Positions 48,718 to 60,993 of a stretch of DNA of 64,000 nt are shown piece by piece; the first letter of the stretch is position 1, and the number at the start of each line of letters is the position of its first letter. The notes under the pieces were generated by a model, which was given only the letters and a program-made list of their open reading frames with translations, was not told where the DNA came from and made no database searches. Where the stretch lies: assembly GCF_001039355.2 (NCBI RefSeq), contig NW_019776179.1, positions 357,207-421,206 of the forward strand, given 5' to 3'. Made by a program: the position numbers and the translations under genes. This DNA comes from Lingula anatina (Eukaryota > Brachiopoda > Lingulata > Lingulida > Lingulidae).

Positions 48718-51700
48718 GATGAAGAAAAACCGATCGATCAGAAGGCAGAATTAACTCGTGGTATATGGCTGTTCACAGGTAGCAGGAGATAAAGTCGTGA
48801 AATTAAAGTGTAAATTTCTATTTTCTTCCTTTCTCTGCGTCGTTTCCCCCACGCGTCACCGACGCTCTTCAGCCAAACACTCATAACTATAGTTCCAGAA
48901 CAGCTACCTATAGCTGGATTTAAAGATCATCTTATGTTTGTATAGGGCATTGAATTCGGATCAAATTCAAATTTTGTGACAACACAAAAACACATTCATA
49001 ATAACCGTAACAATATGGTAACGGGGGTGACAATACGGCTTTTTCCATTATACAATAGTCAACGTTTGGCGTGTGTTTGCTTAATTCTGGAAATATGGCG
49101 TTTTGTAAATAAGAACGGTATGGCAGGTAGGTCGGGTCAAGCTTAATGATCCATCGGCAAAGTGTGGAATTGTTAGAAAATAGGAGGCACATCATATAGA
49201 GTTATGTTTAGCCAATCAAAGAATAAATCTGTTTCATGTCAAAGGTAAAACCAATGGTATAAATCAGAATATGTAAACTGATGACAGAACCTAACTCCTT
49301 AAAAATAATTGCATTTCTTTGATTCAGATGGAATGTAAAAACATACTTATGTAAATGTAATCTAAAATCAGAGAAAAAATAGAAAAACTCACTTGTTTGC
49401 TGGAAAAGAGTACGGCGTTGTGTGTTAACAACGGCATCCTTTCGATAACGAAAAAACGTTTCAAGGTAAAAATCAAAAGGATGACATATTCTACTTTCAC
49501 TGGAAAGAAATATTCATTTGCTTTACATGAATAAACAAAAGGTAAAGTACTTTTAAATGCATTTGTGGGAAAACATTTCTGAAAAAGCACTTGACATAAC
49601 TTGAAAAATGACGCCGAAGTTCTGCTTGTCTGCGTATCTTCGAAACTTAATGGTATTATTTAAACAGTAATAAATGCCTACATTGCGGTTGGTGAGATTC
49701 TATCGAGGTGTGTAATGGTACCTTTAATCCAATTAAACACCCATTTCTTGTTGCTAGTGACATTGACAATTACACATAACATCTTCATGTTTTTTGTTTG
49801 CATATATGCAAGATTGTGCCATTGAACGAGGAACGAGTCTAAACGCTCAATTAGAAACCCTTAGGAGGACAGAATGCAAATTTCTTGTGGGCTTTGATAT
49901 CATTAATAAGTTAATTGTCTGCGAAAGGCTGTGTTTATAAGATACATTAAAGCGCTCGGTATGGGTATTATTAGATTATTTACGTGGCAAAAGTATTTCT
50001 TCATATTGAGCCAGAAATTACAATACAAAAACATTGGAAATATTTGCATCAATTCAGTGTTTATTGGCGAGGAAGGAGCTCATGCAATATTAAAAGCACC
50101 CATTCCTGCACAGGCCTTGACTGCTACCTATTTTTCCCAAAAAATCGATTAAATTGTAATTTGTTAAATTTCAGTAGCTTGCGGTATGCATTAAGATGTC
50201 GTTATATCTGCCCGGAATGGTGCTGTAACTCGGGAGACCGACGTTATGTCTTTAGTCGTCTTATAGCTAATATGTCTATGGGAGGTGTCTGGAGGTGTTT
50301 ACGTTTCCGCAATTATTTGTTGTATTCATGTAGACTACATGGAAACCAAACAATTTTCTTTTCTTTTCACGACTTTCGTGGCGCATCCGTTTCCGTTTAC
50401 TGCTAATGTCGCTTTTAATGGCGAGAACTACCTACCATATTTGAAAGTTGTCTTCTCGCACTCATATCTTGGCACCCTTAAAAAACGTCGAAATAAGCGA
50501 AAACACGACACCCCATGAACCTCCAAGTAATTGCAAACTGCATTAATGTGTCGTTAATTCGTAAATGGTATATTAGCCATCAATGATTGATAAAGGTTCA
50601 GTGGAAAGGTGAAAGTAATTTTCTGCGGAAACGACACAATCAGCTAATGGAAAGCACGGAGAGCCTGAATTAGTTTGCCTTCACAGCCTGATACCAGCAT
50701 CTTTTTTTTTCAGAAGTCATCAACTGAATTTGGTTGTGACAGCTGTAAGACCAAAATGATCATCACATCCACCATGGAAAGTTTTGAGCGTAATTTTACA
50801 AAATGATAATAATTATGATACATGTAACAGATCCATGCAGTCTGAAATATTGAATCACAAAGCGCCTATATACTTATATCATTATTATTCTGATTTTTTA
50901 ATGCTATCATCATATGATGTATGTAATATGTAACTTATGACAACTAGTCTTCGACTTTGTAATCGACTCCGTGACTGTCAGAAATTATCCCTAATTAGTG
51001 AGGCAAATGTACGATGATATTTATACTTAAAAACGGGGTTTACTTCAAACTATTAGTAATAACAAGGTCCGATCTTATCTTGCTATGGTATTATAGTTAT
51101 TCCCCATTGTAGATGTATCTGATGTATGGAATATATGGAAGTGTTTCCATCTTGTTAGTGTGAAACAATTAAGAAGAAGGCAAAAACGCTCTACAAAGGC
51201 GGAGACTTTACTTTTAACGAGCATTGCCTCGAGCCTATGTAAAAAATACGACGTTCTCTTGTGAAATGAGATATGCAAAAAATGCACATGAAAAACGACT
51301 TATAATCTTTATGACGCTTGTATAGGCTACAAGCCTTCAACACAATGAAATACTTGTGGATCGAAAATCAGAAAAAATGCTTTCCAAGAGACGGTCAATA
51401 GGGAATTATCCTGTCTGTATGAGTCACAGTACAACTCAATCATTGTGATATTTTTTCCTCTTTGTCTGTGCTGTGCTGCTAAACGCAATATTAAAATTTG
51501 ATATCATATTGATACAGAATATATGTCACGCTACTTTTCAACCCGCATCCTCTCTTTTCTTCTTTGTTGTGATCTCAAATTGCATCAGTTAATTTAACTT
51601 GAGGCAAATGCACATGATACGTATATCAGAATATAACAAAGTTATAGAGATCATGAAAAGGGCAACGAATTCTTTTTAGCTTTACTAGTTTTGCACCTGA

Positions 51701-51806
51701 TCCAAGCTAGTCTATGCAGAAATGTGGCTCCCTGGTTATTTTACTAGCAAGCAGATGATAGCTGAGCAAGCATCATTTAAACAGAAAGGAATGCACATGC
51801 ACCTAC
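48718..51806. other. Upstream flank of exon 1b, probable promoter region and possible intron
   Basis: Would hold the 5' UTR and promoter for exon 1b, or be intronic if exon 1a is used. The stretch just above 48717 on the - strand has no convincing acceptor, which favours exon 1b being a true first exon. TACATGTA lies near 50820. Open frames at 49.9-50.5 kb overlap in several phases and are not supported. Confidence 0.4.
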
Positions 51807-51912
51807 CCCAAAGACGCGGCAAAAAGGCTAGCTGCTTCATCCCGTTGCTGGAGCGGCGTCTAGAGTCCCTCTCGTGCATCTCGGCACCGTTGCTTCCAGT
51901 TGGCAGACAGCA
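51807..51912 (-). CDS. Candidate alternative first coding exon 1a of PTB gene A
   Basis: On the - strand, an acceptor-like ACTGACACAG ends at 51913. An ATG at 51879 opens 24 codons beginning MHERDSRRRSSNGMKQLAF and ending in LPRLW, and one base later comes donor G|GTAGGT (51807/51806). The phase is 1, identical to exon 1b, so splicing to 41041 would give LW-A-WTSRRRRK in frame. An in-frame TGA lies upstream. The local GC content is higher than in the surroundings. The case rests on phase, a good donor and basic protein-like composition; it is unproven. As an alternative, it may be a chance frame: a 108-codon frame on the + strand covers the same DNA but has no good splice context. Confidence 0.33.
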
Positions 51913-52566
51913 CTGTGTCAGTTCAATGAGAAACCAAGCACAATTTCAGACGACAGAAATCAAAGTGTTGGAGATGCGCAGTGGCAATCTATCAACGGTG
52001 GAAGCCGCTGAAGGTTATGAATTATGCACGCACAACTGTTATCTCTAAGAGGAAGATAGCAAAGAGGCCCAAAGGGGGAGTATTTAAAATTCTGAGACTG
52101 GTGTGTTTTTTGACAACAACAACAGAAAAAATAATAAATAAATAAACAAAGAAAAAAAATCAAAAGATCTATTTATTGAGGTGACAGTAACCTAGTCCTT
52201 GGAGTTTCTAAAATGTTATTGATATTTTTTGGCTATTTTACAATACAGTTCAATAAAGATGAAAAGTTGATGCGTGTGCACATTTATAAGGATTTTCATT
52301 CAACATTCGTCAAATAAAAGAAAAGAAAAGAAAAAACTCACGCCTTGTTCTTCACACAGATTAATTAGTATAACAGGTAATTATCAACTGCAGAAAGAAG
52401 TGTCTGAGATAATTAAACGCACGAACCAATTAAGCGTACTAGATCACGGAATCTCATGGTCAATTCCAAAAGACACAGATAATCAGCCGCTCACATAATA
52501 TTGTCATGAAACTATCGACAAACTAAATTATGCAATATAATGCATCTTTTTAAAAACTAGACTTAC

Positions 52567-52690
52567 GATATCATCCTGTATGAGGGGACCTCCGGGAGGC
52601 TGACAAGCACAAGAGGCAGGAAGTTTTCTACGAGATTTTTTCCGCGGCACGGATGATATAGCAAGCGTGGCGGATCACGACCGTGTGATT
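52567..52690 (-). other. Candidate upstream exon of PTB gene A (5' UTR or coding)
   Basis: A GC-rich patch on the - strand ends in the strong donor ATATC|GTAAGT (52567/52566). One frame reads PRKKSRRKLP, then SCACQPPGGPLIQDDI up to the donor in phase 0, which matches the phase at the acceptor before exon 1a (51912). A TGA lies upstream and there is no ATG in the frame. It may therefore be an untranslated first exon or part of a longer coding exon with an unseen acceptor. The upstream boundary is approximate. Confidence 0.2.
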
Positions 52691-52979
52691 TATGCAAAAG
52701 CATCTCATTTCTTGATTTATTTTATTTTCAAAAGCTTTTACGCGTACAAAAATGCTATCTGATTATGTACCGTGAAGCAATATTATGCACATTTAACTTT
52801 TTATTGCAGTTCCCTAGGCTTAAGGCGATGTCGTGGATTATGTTGGTCACGCCACAATCACCTTGAAGCTTACAGGTGAGGCTGAAATACAACTCGTACC
52901 TTGTCTACCTGTCTACAGTAACACCTGTGGTACATGCCAGGCTGGGAAGACGGCAGGAGAAAGAAAACACTGTCTGATT

Positions 52980-53060
52980 CTAATTCCACAAAAAAGAAAG
53001 AGAAAAGAAAAAGAAAGAAAAGAAAGAAAGAAGAAAAGAAAAGGAAGAAAAACTAACGAA
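52980..53060 (+). repeat. Purine-rich (GAAA)n-type tract followed by (CT)n
   Basis: About 70 bases of A and G in AAAG/AAAGG units, ending near 53050, with a CT-rich run at about 53073-53095. The Lys/Arg-rich open frame over it reads only the repeat. Confidence 0.85.
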
Positions 53061-56000
53061 ACTGTAGTTGATCTCTCTCTCTCTCACTCTCTCTCTGAGC
53101 CTGTGCCAGCATGTTTATGCGTAAGGGTGTGTGTCTGTGTGCATGTCATTTGTATGAAAACGTGCGCTTCGCAGCTGCACTTTGTGTCTGCCGATGCCTG
53201 TGCAAGTTCAGGTTTGTCTTTTCTAATATATTCTAATGTTTGCATGCTTGCTTGACTGTGGCTGACTGTGTGTGCGGTAGAGAGGCGGAGAATGACTGTG
53301 AAATGGTATTTAGTTAAGCACGCTGTTTAAAAGATGGTTAATTAGCGTGACATCATTTCATAATATGCATGCTGTGAAATTCTTTTTCAAGTGATTTTAA
53401 AGGGAAAAAGTTTCCAGCGACAGCAAAGATGAGTAAAATATTTGGTAGTTCTTTTGAAGAACAAACTGACAATAATTGGTCATTTCTTGTAAGGATTAAT
53501 TTTGCATGGTAATTTTTAGTGTGATTAGACAAACAGAATTACCTAAATATTGCATTTAAAGCAACTTGCTGTATATTTTTGAGTTCAAGGTGATTTATAA
53601 ATGTCTCAAGTTGAAGCTAGTATCTTACTGTCCCTATGAACACTTTGTCAGATATACCAAGCAGGTTAGCCCCAATACGTCAAAACTAACCGCCTTCATT
53701 CGTCTACAGGCTTTAAGTTATTGGTCTGTGAACCTCCTCAAGTGTTTTATGCAAAAATTCTTGAGTTTTTGTCTGTGTGTGTTTTTGTGTTCCTTTTTTC
53801 CAAAATGAAAGAAAGCTCTTCGGGCCTCTTCGCTCCACTGAACTAAAAGATTCATTTGGCCGGGAGCTTTTTTACTCCACGTCTTCTACTATGTAAAATG
53901 ATGCCGGGTCTCTCGGTTTCCTTTGACCTTACCAGGTTTTAAAGACATTTAGACAAAGCCTGTCCTGAAAAACTAGGTATTGTCGAAAATACATAACGAA
54001 ATGCAACTACATGGAAAGCGACAGATATGTCAAAGTTGGGACACCATCATATGTGTTCAAGACTTTTAAAAGCTTAAAAGTACTTATTAGCATGCAAACA
54101 TATAACACGGTTCCATTTCTATTGTTTTACAATACCTTATCCACTCTCAGTCGGCATAAAAATCAATGCTGATGTTTTTAAACAAATTTTAGTAACTTTA
54201 TCACTCAGATATTCGTTTATGGACATGTCAACTTAGAGAAGAAGAAAGTGTAAACCGCGGCATCGAAGCACTCTACATGTAGGCTACATGTATAATCAGA
54301 AAAGTGATTACTAATAAGAAGTTATGTTTTATATGCGCAATGTGCATGCATGTTTATATGCCATCCCGAATAACCACAATTCATCAATAAGGGTAAGTAA
54401 ACATTTACATTCAGTTTACAATCATTGTGTGTTTTCGGTATTGCTCTGAAGGAATGTCGCTTTGTTATACTGTGTTTTTATCGTGTACATTTTTGCTTTT
54501 GTTGAAACATGTATGTTTTCCTCAGGAAAATAAATAAAAAGACGTTTTATTGCACGGTTAAGTCGATTTCCAGTCCAGTAATATCTTTATACTTCATAAA
54601 GAGGTTGCTCGAATGCATGATTTATGTTACTGGTATGTTGGAATTTCACTTTCATTACTGGATTCATGATCTAGTGTTGTATTACTCCTCAATCTCACTA
54701 TATTTGACTTTGCAGTATATCTGTCGATCAAAGCCGACTGGTCTTTTCATATTCACACACATTCGAAAGACAAAATAAATAATAAAAACGAGGCAGAAAA
54801 AAAATGTGACGTTATTTTGCATAGACCACCATCCTTTCATGGAGTCAATAGTGAGTACAGTGCGATCAACGCGCCATCTACAATTTTCATATTTTGTGTT
54901 ACATGTAGCCTTTGTGGAAGATGCGTGGGAAGTGAGAGAACGTCTGACAGCGCCATATCTATAGTTTTACTACCAAAAGGGCCTAACGTGCAATTGCGGA
55001 CCCATTAAAAAATTTAAAAAATGAAAATATTTTTATGCAGTTGGTGACTAAACATTCTTCTTCGCCGCAACTTATTTTTCTCCGAGTGATAAGTTAACCC
55101 CACTCTACCAGCCGCCGGACGACTTAAGTTTGAGAATTAAGTTTAAATCAAGTCACATTCGAGAAATCGTTTTCGAGTACTCTCCAAAGATCATGTTCAG
55201 TACACCTTGGCTCATATCCATGCTGACAGTATTGCAGAGTCACGAACATAGGTTATAATCCTACACGTATTTACCCTCACTGTTTACTTACGACCATTGA
55301 TTCTCTTTCTTTTAAATCCAAGATACATTTATGCAAGTTTCGTCAAATAAAGAGGTATACCTGGGGATTTTCAAATCTTTTAAGTAGTGTTACGAGAACA
55401 TGCTCAGTTGAGATTTGAATTATTCCCAAACTATTATTTCTCTATTATTATCCTGTTTGATAAAAAAAAAAGACGTGGGATGTTAAATATCATTTATTAA
55501 ATATCATTATTAATAGCCATTATGTCAAACTCTTTCAACAAACTTAACACCGATTAACAAAACTGTATTCCCCCTTGTTGTTATAGTAACCGTTGATGTT
55601 ATTGATAATCTTTTAAAAAGAATAAAAGTAATGATTATGTTTCAGCATGTTTATAAAACACGTCAACTGCTAGTTATCAAGTTAACAAATTGCAATGGTA
55701 GTTTAAAAGTAAAAAAAATAGCATGTTATGTGTAGCAACAGCATTTGTTAGTTACCACTGAGTCTTAAAATAAACCCCTTACGACATGACAAATGTTCTA
55801 AGGGTATCTGCCTAACCTTACAAGTGAGTTGGACACGGATGCCGGCTTTTGTGACACAAGGTGTTTATAGTCTGCAGGTGCGACAGTATACATAGCCTTC
55901 CTTTATATCTCCATACCTGTCGTATTCAGCTCACGTACCACAGGCTACCTTGACTTGATTCATTTTTGCCTTAAGAAACTTTGAATAGAACTAGCGGTGT

Positions 56001-58276
56001 CATGATGGTGACAAAGGCACAAACAGACTGTCAAATGACAAAGAAAAAGAGTATATCTTTCGTTTTACAATGTACGTATAAAAAACGTTGTAATATCATC
56101 ATGAAAGGGGAAAACATACGTCTTTGTTTAATATATTAGGATACAATGTTTCCTCGACGTGACATATTCAGTATAGACAAAGTGGCGGCATTGTAATAGA
56201 AATGATAACGGACAAATAAACCTATGGTATGGCAGACCATACACCATGGTCTTAAGGCTAACATAAATATATTCTCTCACTGATACGCTTCCCTTAAAAA
56301 TAAAATAATACATTACGATGTTCATAAGATTAATATAATGGATATTCTAAGAGCATTTAATGAATTATAAATATGACCAAAAAAAAAAAAAATCACCAAG
56401 TAACGCCCCTCAAAGTACTGCGAAATTAGTAAGCCAGAAACTCCTTTGTATATGAATAAGACGCTTGTGACTAATGGTCACCAAGTTGAGAAACACCTAC
56501 TTTTGTGACGTTATCTTTTTAGTGTCTCACTGCCCATAGAGTTTTAGGAAAGCCAACACTTTAATTGTAATTAACCCACGACATTGTATTCGGGGGAGAC
56601 GCCCATAATTCATCAAGATGTAAACTTAAGCATGAAAAATACGAACAGCATATGTGGAGCTTTTAATATCGAGTTTATCCCCTTCGACTAAACACATTTG
56701 CTGTTTCTGCTAAAAGTAACAATATAACAGAAATATAGAAAAATATGGAAAAAAAGTACTTCACCCCAAGTTTGGCAAATACTCAAGTATAACAATACAA
56801 TACCCTAACCAATATAAATAAAATCACTGATATAATCTTACATATGGCTAGCTGATATTCATATTGGCAATAAGGGTCAGAGTCATATGTCAGTCGCTCT
56901 TCCCATCAGGAAATCTATCATTTATGCCTGTTGCACTCACTCTTAACATTACATAATTTCGGTCTAACGTGAGACTGGTTACCATAGCTATACAGCTTAG
57001 GTAAGGCAATAATCTGTCGACTCGCATTCCTCAAGTATCGGATTCTTTCTCCGATGCTAATTAACCGACCAGGCACTAGATGTAACATTCAATATAAATC
57101 GTGATCTGTAAGCGATTTACAACAAAAAGGATATTGACCCGATTTTAAAAACAACAGCAAATTTCTCAACCGTGTTTTGCTAGACAGAATATTTAGTCAA
57201 ATATATGAAAAAAATTGAGTTTGATAATAATAATATTTGCTGATCTATATCGCACATGTAACAGAACTAAGGCGGGGTCAAGAGAGGGGTTATCTCAGCG
57301 ATTGAACAAAGGATGTGGTTGCCGGTGCGCTTAACAGGGCAAACCTTCACTAAGGGCGGAGTAGGTTCTTCCAAACACGGTCTATACAATATGATTCATA
57401 GCATTTTTACTTTCTCCTCTTTCGTAAATACTTACAGAACACGAAGGGTTACCGCCTATAATATTTTGTGAGTTATATAAAAAACCACCAGTCACCAAAC
57501 TAACTGAAATAAGGATTAACTCAAGTGATACTGTACAGTTTCAATGTTAAGAATACCCCTCCTCTTTGCACTGTAAACAATACCTGATGACGAACACTGC
57601 GGTCTTTTGATGATATGAAATCGGAGAATATCTCAATGCAAGGCGTGTCACATCTAAATGACTAATGATAAGTTGTCTGAGGTTTGGAATTCGGTTATTG
57701 TTTTTAGTGAGGCGTTTAAAATTATACAATACTTAAATGTATGCTAGTGCAAAATATTTTACAAGAGAAGAAGATCGGACTTTGTACATATAAGATCAAT
57801 TACCCAACGATCTTTTACCCATATGAAAGGCCTCTTATCGATTCTTCACATGCTCCAATACTGTAAAATCTTATTGCGTTAATTAAATATATGTACTCTT
57901 TTAGTAAAGAGTGCATGTCACTTGGTACACAAACAAAAATTTGTGCCAATTTCAATAAAAGAAAATGAGAGGCAAATAAGCGAATATATGTACATGCTCA
58001 GATTAGATTTATAATATATATCTGCACAACCAAGGCCCTTTAAATTAAAAAATATTACCTTTACAATGTGAATTATAAGTTTCCAATTATGCATGTCTGC
58101 TGAGCTTTGTAACATTCATGTTCTAATGCTTATTTCAGTAAAATTGTCACGGTTTTTTATAAATTTCCGTTAGTGTTCATATAGCGATTTAGTTTATACT
58201 GTATTTACAACAATATGCAACAGAGATATAGTTACCAGCACTGATCAGAACTTCCTTATAGTTATCAGCAGTATTT

Positions 58277-60172
58277 TCATGGGAAATATCCCAGAGTCCG
58301 TTCAAAATCGTCGAATGGGGGTCTGTTTTCACCGTCAGAACCATACCCTGCACTAAAGTCCGGGCCTGCTTCCCCATACAGGGGGTTGGTCGTTATTTCC
58401 CCGGGGTGGTGATCTAACTCATTGCGGTTCTCGAATCCCTGATTCATTTGGTACGCCGAGGGATGGTCGCGGCCGAGTTCCCCAAGCGCCATTTTGCTGA
58501 TAGACCCACCAAAGGCACGCTCGTTCTGAAACTGTCTCTCTGGCTTCCTCCAGTCCCGGGGGAAGGATCGCAACTCCTCAGGTTCCCTCATGAACATTTC
58601 GGAATGCACCCCGTTACTTAGGGGGTCCTGGTCGCTGGAAGAACTTGCGCGGTGCTTGCTACGGCTCTGTTTCGACTTGCTGCGTTTGCCTTTTCTGCTT
58701 TTACCTTTCTTTTTGTATCTAGTCTGCGATTCGCTCCGGTGCATGGGTGGGGGGAGTGAGCGCGATCTCTGATTTGGGGGTATTGACGATCTGTACAACC
58801 CGCCTCGCTCTAACTGCTTTATATATCGGCGTTCACGAGGGGGGCTTGGGAGCCGTCCGTCACGGTCTGGATAAATGATATAGATGGGACCATCGTGGCC
58901 ATGGCGATCATGCTTGTCTTTTCGGCTCATTCTCTTGGGGGTCCTAAATTGCACATAGTCATAGTCAGCTGGAGGAGTGTGACTGCGCCTGTGGGGAGAC
59001 GGAGAGCGTGACGAGTGGCGATGGTGACGACGGTGATGTGAACGTCTGGGACTACCACCTCGGCTGCTGGATGATGACCGTTGCCGACGCTCGGGGGATT
59101 GGTGTCGATGTGCCTCACCATCACTGTGAGGTCGGCGACGTGGGGAGTGGGATTTCGCCCGCCTCTCTCTGGAACCAGAAGATGAAGATCCCGATTTGCG
59201 GCGGCGTTGCGAGGAGGAGCGACTGGGAATGCGTCTGGAGTATAGTTCGTGAATATCGCTTGCCGCGTACGCCCCACCCGGGCCAGGGATAGGTCTCAGA
59301 GGTAATCTGGGGGGCATAGCATATACGGGAATCAAGTGGGCCCCTGGGGGTGGAGGGGGCATGCGCATCCGGGGAGGGCCCATAAAAGGTCGCATCATTG
59401 GGGGTGGGGGTCGCATCATGGGATGACCAGGTGGGGGTGGGTAGGGGACCCGGTACATTGGAGGCCGCATAGGGGGTCTCATCATCGGTCTGCCGCCTGG
59501 CTCACTTATATGGAAGCCTCGGACGTGCGCTGCGCCCATGGCGTACGGATTGGGGCCATTTTGAGGAGCATGGCCATTTCTTTGCTCTGGGCTGTCTCCT
59601 GGAATTCCACGTAAGCTCCCATTACGAATCTCCTCTCCCAGGACAGAGGCAGGAGGTTCGGTGTTAGACCACCCTTCTTTATGCTCGTAGGCGTACGTGC
59701 ACGATTTTACCAAGGCCAATGCGGCTTGGGTGCCCTTGCAGATAAATCCGTGGCATTCCAGTACTTTCACACCCGTAGATCGACGCATAACAAAAGAGAA
59801 CAACGGCGGGTGACCATTGCTGGTGCTGGCTGCCGGAGTATCTAAGGACACGAATTTCGGAACCGTCTCGCCTGTTGCTGTGTTGGTCACCATCACACAC
59901 TTCACCGCGGCACACACATACAGATTCTGCACAGGAAACCAGAAGACGTTACTGGGGTCCCCGACATACTGGAGGTGGACCCCGGTACTTAATACTGTCA
60001 CCCAGGCATCGATTCCCTGCACAGGCGAGTTAACATCCACCGGGTACCTTTCCTGAAGTGGTTTCTGTATGGCATCTAATCCACGTGCTGTTTCAATGGG
60101 CACTGCACTGCCAAGGTACAACACCCGACACCGAGCCAGGGGTTTATGTTCAACTTTCGGCCCGATCACCAT
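58277..60172 (-). CDS. PTB gene B: PTB domain, Met/Pro-rich segment and RS domain
   Basis: Predicted adaptor or RNA-linked scaffold of about 631 residues in one coding exon, from the ATG at 60172 (MVIGPKVEHKPLAR). The PTB domain (about 15-160) has CRVLYLGSAVPIETARGLDA at its start and HPPLFSFVMRRSTGVKVLEC at its end. Residues 228-298 are Met/Pro/Arg repeats (MMRPP, MRPP, PPPPG). An RS domain follows (about 312-400), with RS, SR, SPRR and SPSPHRR clusters, then DYDYVQF and IYIIYPDRD. A second basic RS/KS segment spans about 475-525. The protein ends DFERTLGYFP, nearly the same as gene A. A possible 97-base 5'-UTR intron is framed by GTAAGT (60291) and TAACGTCAG (60195). The frame stays open to a TAG near 60238, so a longer N-terminus by splicing is not excluded. 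Confidence 0.87.
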   Translation of the reverse strand: MVIGPKVEHKPLARCRVLYLGSAVPIETARGLDAIQKPLQERYPVDVNSPVQGIDAWVTVLSTGVHLQYVGDPSNVFWFPVQNLYVCAAVKCVMVTNTATGETVPKFVSLDTPAASTSNGHPPLFSFVMRRSTGVKVLECHGFICKGTQAALALVKSCTYAYEHKEGWSNTEPPASVLGEEIRNGSLRGIPGDSPEQRNGHAPQNGPNPYAMGAAHVRGFHISEPGGRPMMRPPMRPPMYRVPYPPPPGHPMMRPPPPMMRPFMGPPRMRMPPPPPGAHLIPVYAMPPRLPLRPIPGPGGAYAASDIHELYSRRIPSRSSSQRRRKSGSSSSGSRERRAKSHSPRRRPHSDGEAHRHQSPERRQRSSSSSRGGSPRRSHHRRHHRHSSRSPSPHRRSHTPPADYDYVQFRTPKRMSRKDKHDRHGHDGPIYIIYPDRDGRLPSPPRERRYIKQLERGGLYRSSIPPNQRSRSLPPPMHRSESQTRYKKKGKSRKGKRSKSKQSRSKHRASSSSDQDPLSNGVHSEMFMREPEELRSFPRDWRKPERQFQNERAFGGSISKMALGELGRDHPSAYQMNQGFENRNELDHHPGEITTNPLYGEAGPDFSAGYGSDGENRPPFDDFERTLGYFP

Positions 60173-60194
60173 TTTCACGGGCTTGCAGCCGCCA

Positions 60195-60291
60195 CTGACG
60201 TTAAAAACGTACTTTATATCTTCTTTGTTCGTATGCTATCAACAAGTCCTATGAGACAAAATGGCTCCCGCGCACCGACTCGATAACTTAC
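60195..60291 (-). other. Possible 5'-UTR intron of PTB gene B
   Basis: On the - strand, CAA|GTAAGTTA gives a near-consensus donor with GT at 60291-60290, and GTTTTTAACGTCAG gives an acceptor ending at 60195. The intron would be 97 bases, short but acceptable. The ATG at 60172 lies 22 bases into the next exon. Confidence 0.3.
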
Positions 60292-60900
60292 TTGATTGTT
60301 TTCACCATGGAATAGGGTGTTGAGTCAAAACTTCGAATCTCATGCCTAAATGGCTAGCACAGCATCTGAAGAATATTTCACTCTTGTCCCTGAAGGCGAC
60401 TGAGTCTGGAATCTCATAAATTATTAATCCGTTTTCATATATCTAGTCCCCACACACCGCGCCAGGCGTCAACTCAGGTAAATGAACACACCCTAGTAAT
60501 GGAGGAACAGTTTTCAATGCGCAGACTCGATAGTTAGTCAATACACTGTAGTTCGGTGCTCATTTGAATAACTAAAGGGAACTCCACTCCCATTCTACTT
60601 GCACCTGACCCTCAAATTCCCATCACCCATATTTATATATTTAGACGAGGTCGCTGTATTGCAGTAAAAGGAATGTGCTGAAATATGAAACGTACTATTC
60701 TATCCCGTCGGTATATGTAAACCGGTTGACAAAAGAGAGGATAAGCAATTATGTTCTCTTAGCTTTTGTGTCGGTGAGTCTCGAATCAATAGCCCTATAG
60801 AAAAGACCTGTACCCAAACCCGCAAGGCCTAAACGCCTTGTTGTGGCTGAAATATGGATAGGCACTGAATGACGATATGTAAGATGCTTTTCAAACTTAT

Positions 60901-60993
60901 TTTATTTCTTATAATGGATTTATTTTGTAAAATGCACTGGATATTGCAGCTGTATGTATATGTTGTTCTATTTGTACTATAATACTATTTATT
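60901..60993 (-). terminator. Cluster of AATAAA polyadenylation signals for PTB gene C
   Basis: TTTATT on the + strand (AATAAA on the -) occurs at 60901-60906, 60919-60924 and 60988-60993, about 550-640 bases past the gene C stop. They fit a 3' UTR end, though in AT-rich DNA some are expected by chance. Confidence 0.4.

Larger units (their letters stand above)
51913..58276. other. Intergenic region between PTB genes A and B
   Basis: Apart from the candidate exon at 52567 and the purine tract, I see no gene. TACATGTA occurs three times (twice near 54277-54291, once near 54900). The 3' UTR of gene B should lie just below 58277, but I find no clear AATAAA or ATTAAA on the - strand within 300 bases. 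Confidence 0.4.

Noticed and set aside
51722-52048. 108-codon + strand frame
   Set aside because: It overlaps candidate exon 1a on the opposite strand, which has a better donor and a phase match to gene A. The + frame lacks splice sites in a consistent phase.
52833-53255. 140-codon frame with a Lys/Arg-rich centre
   Set aside because: The basic run is the translated purine repeat at 52980-53060, and the flanks show no domain or splice support.
58590-59614. Open frames on the + strand opposite gene B
   Set aside because: They are shadows of the GC-rich PTB/RS coding sequence on the other strand, with no independent start or splice evidence.
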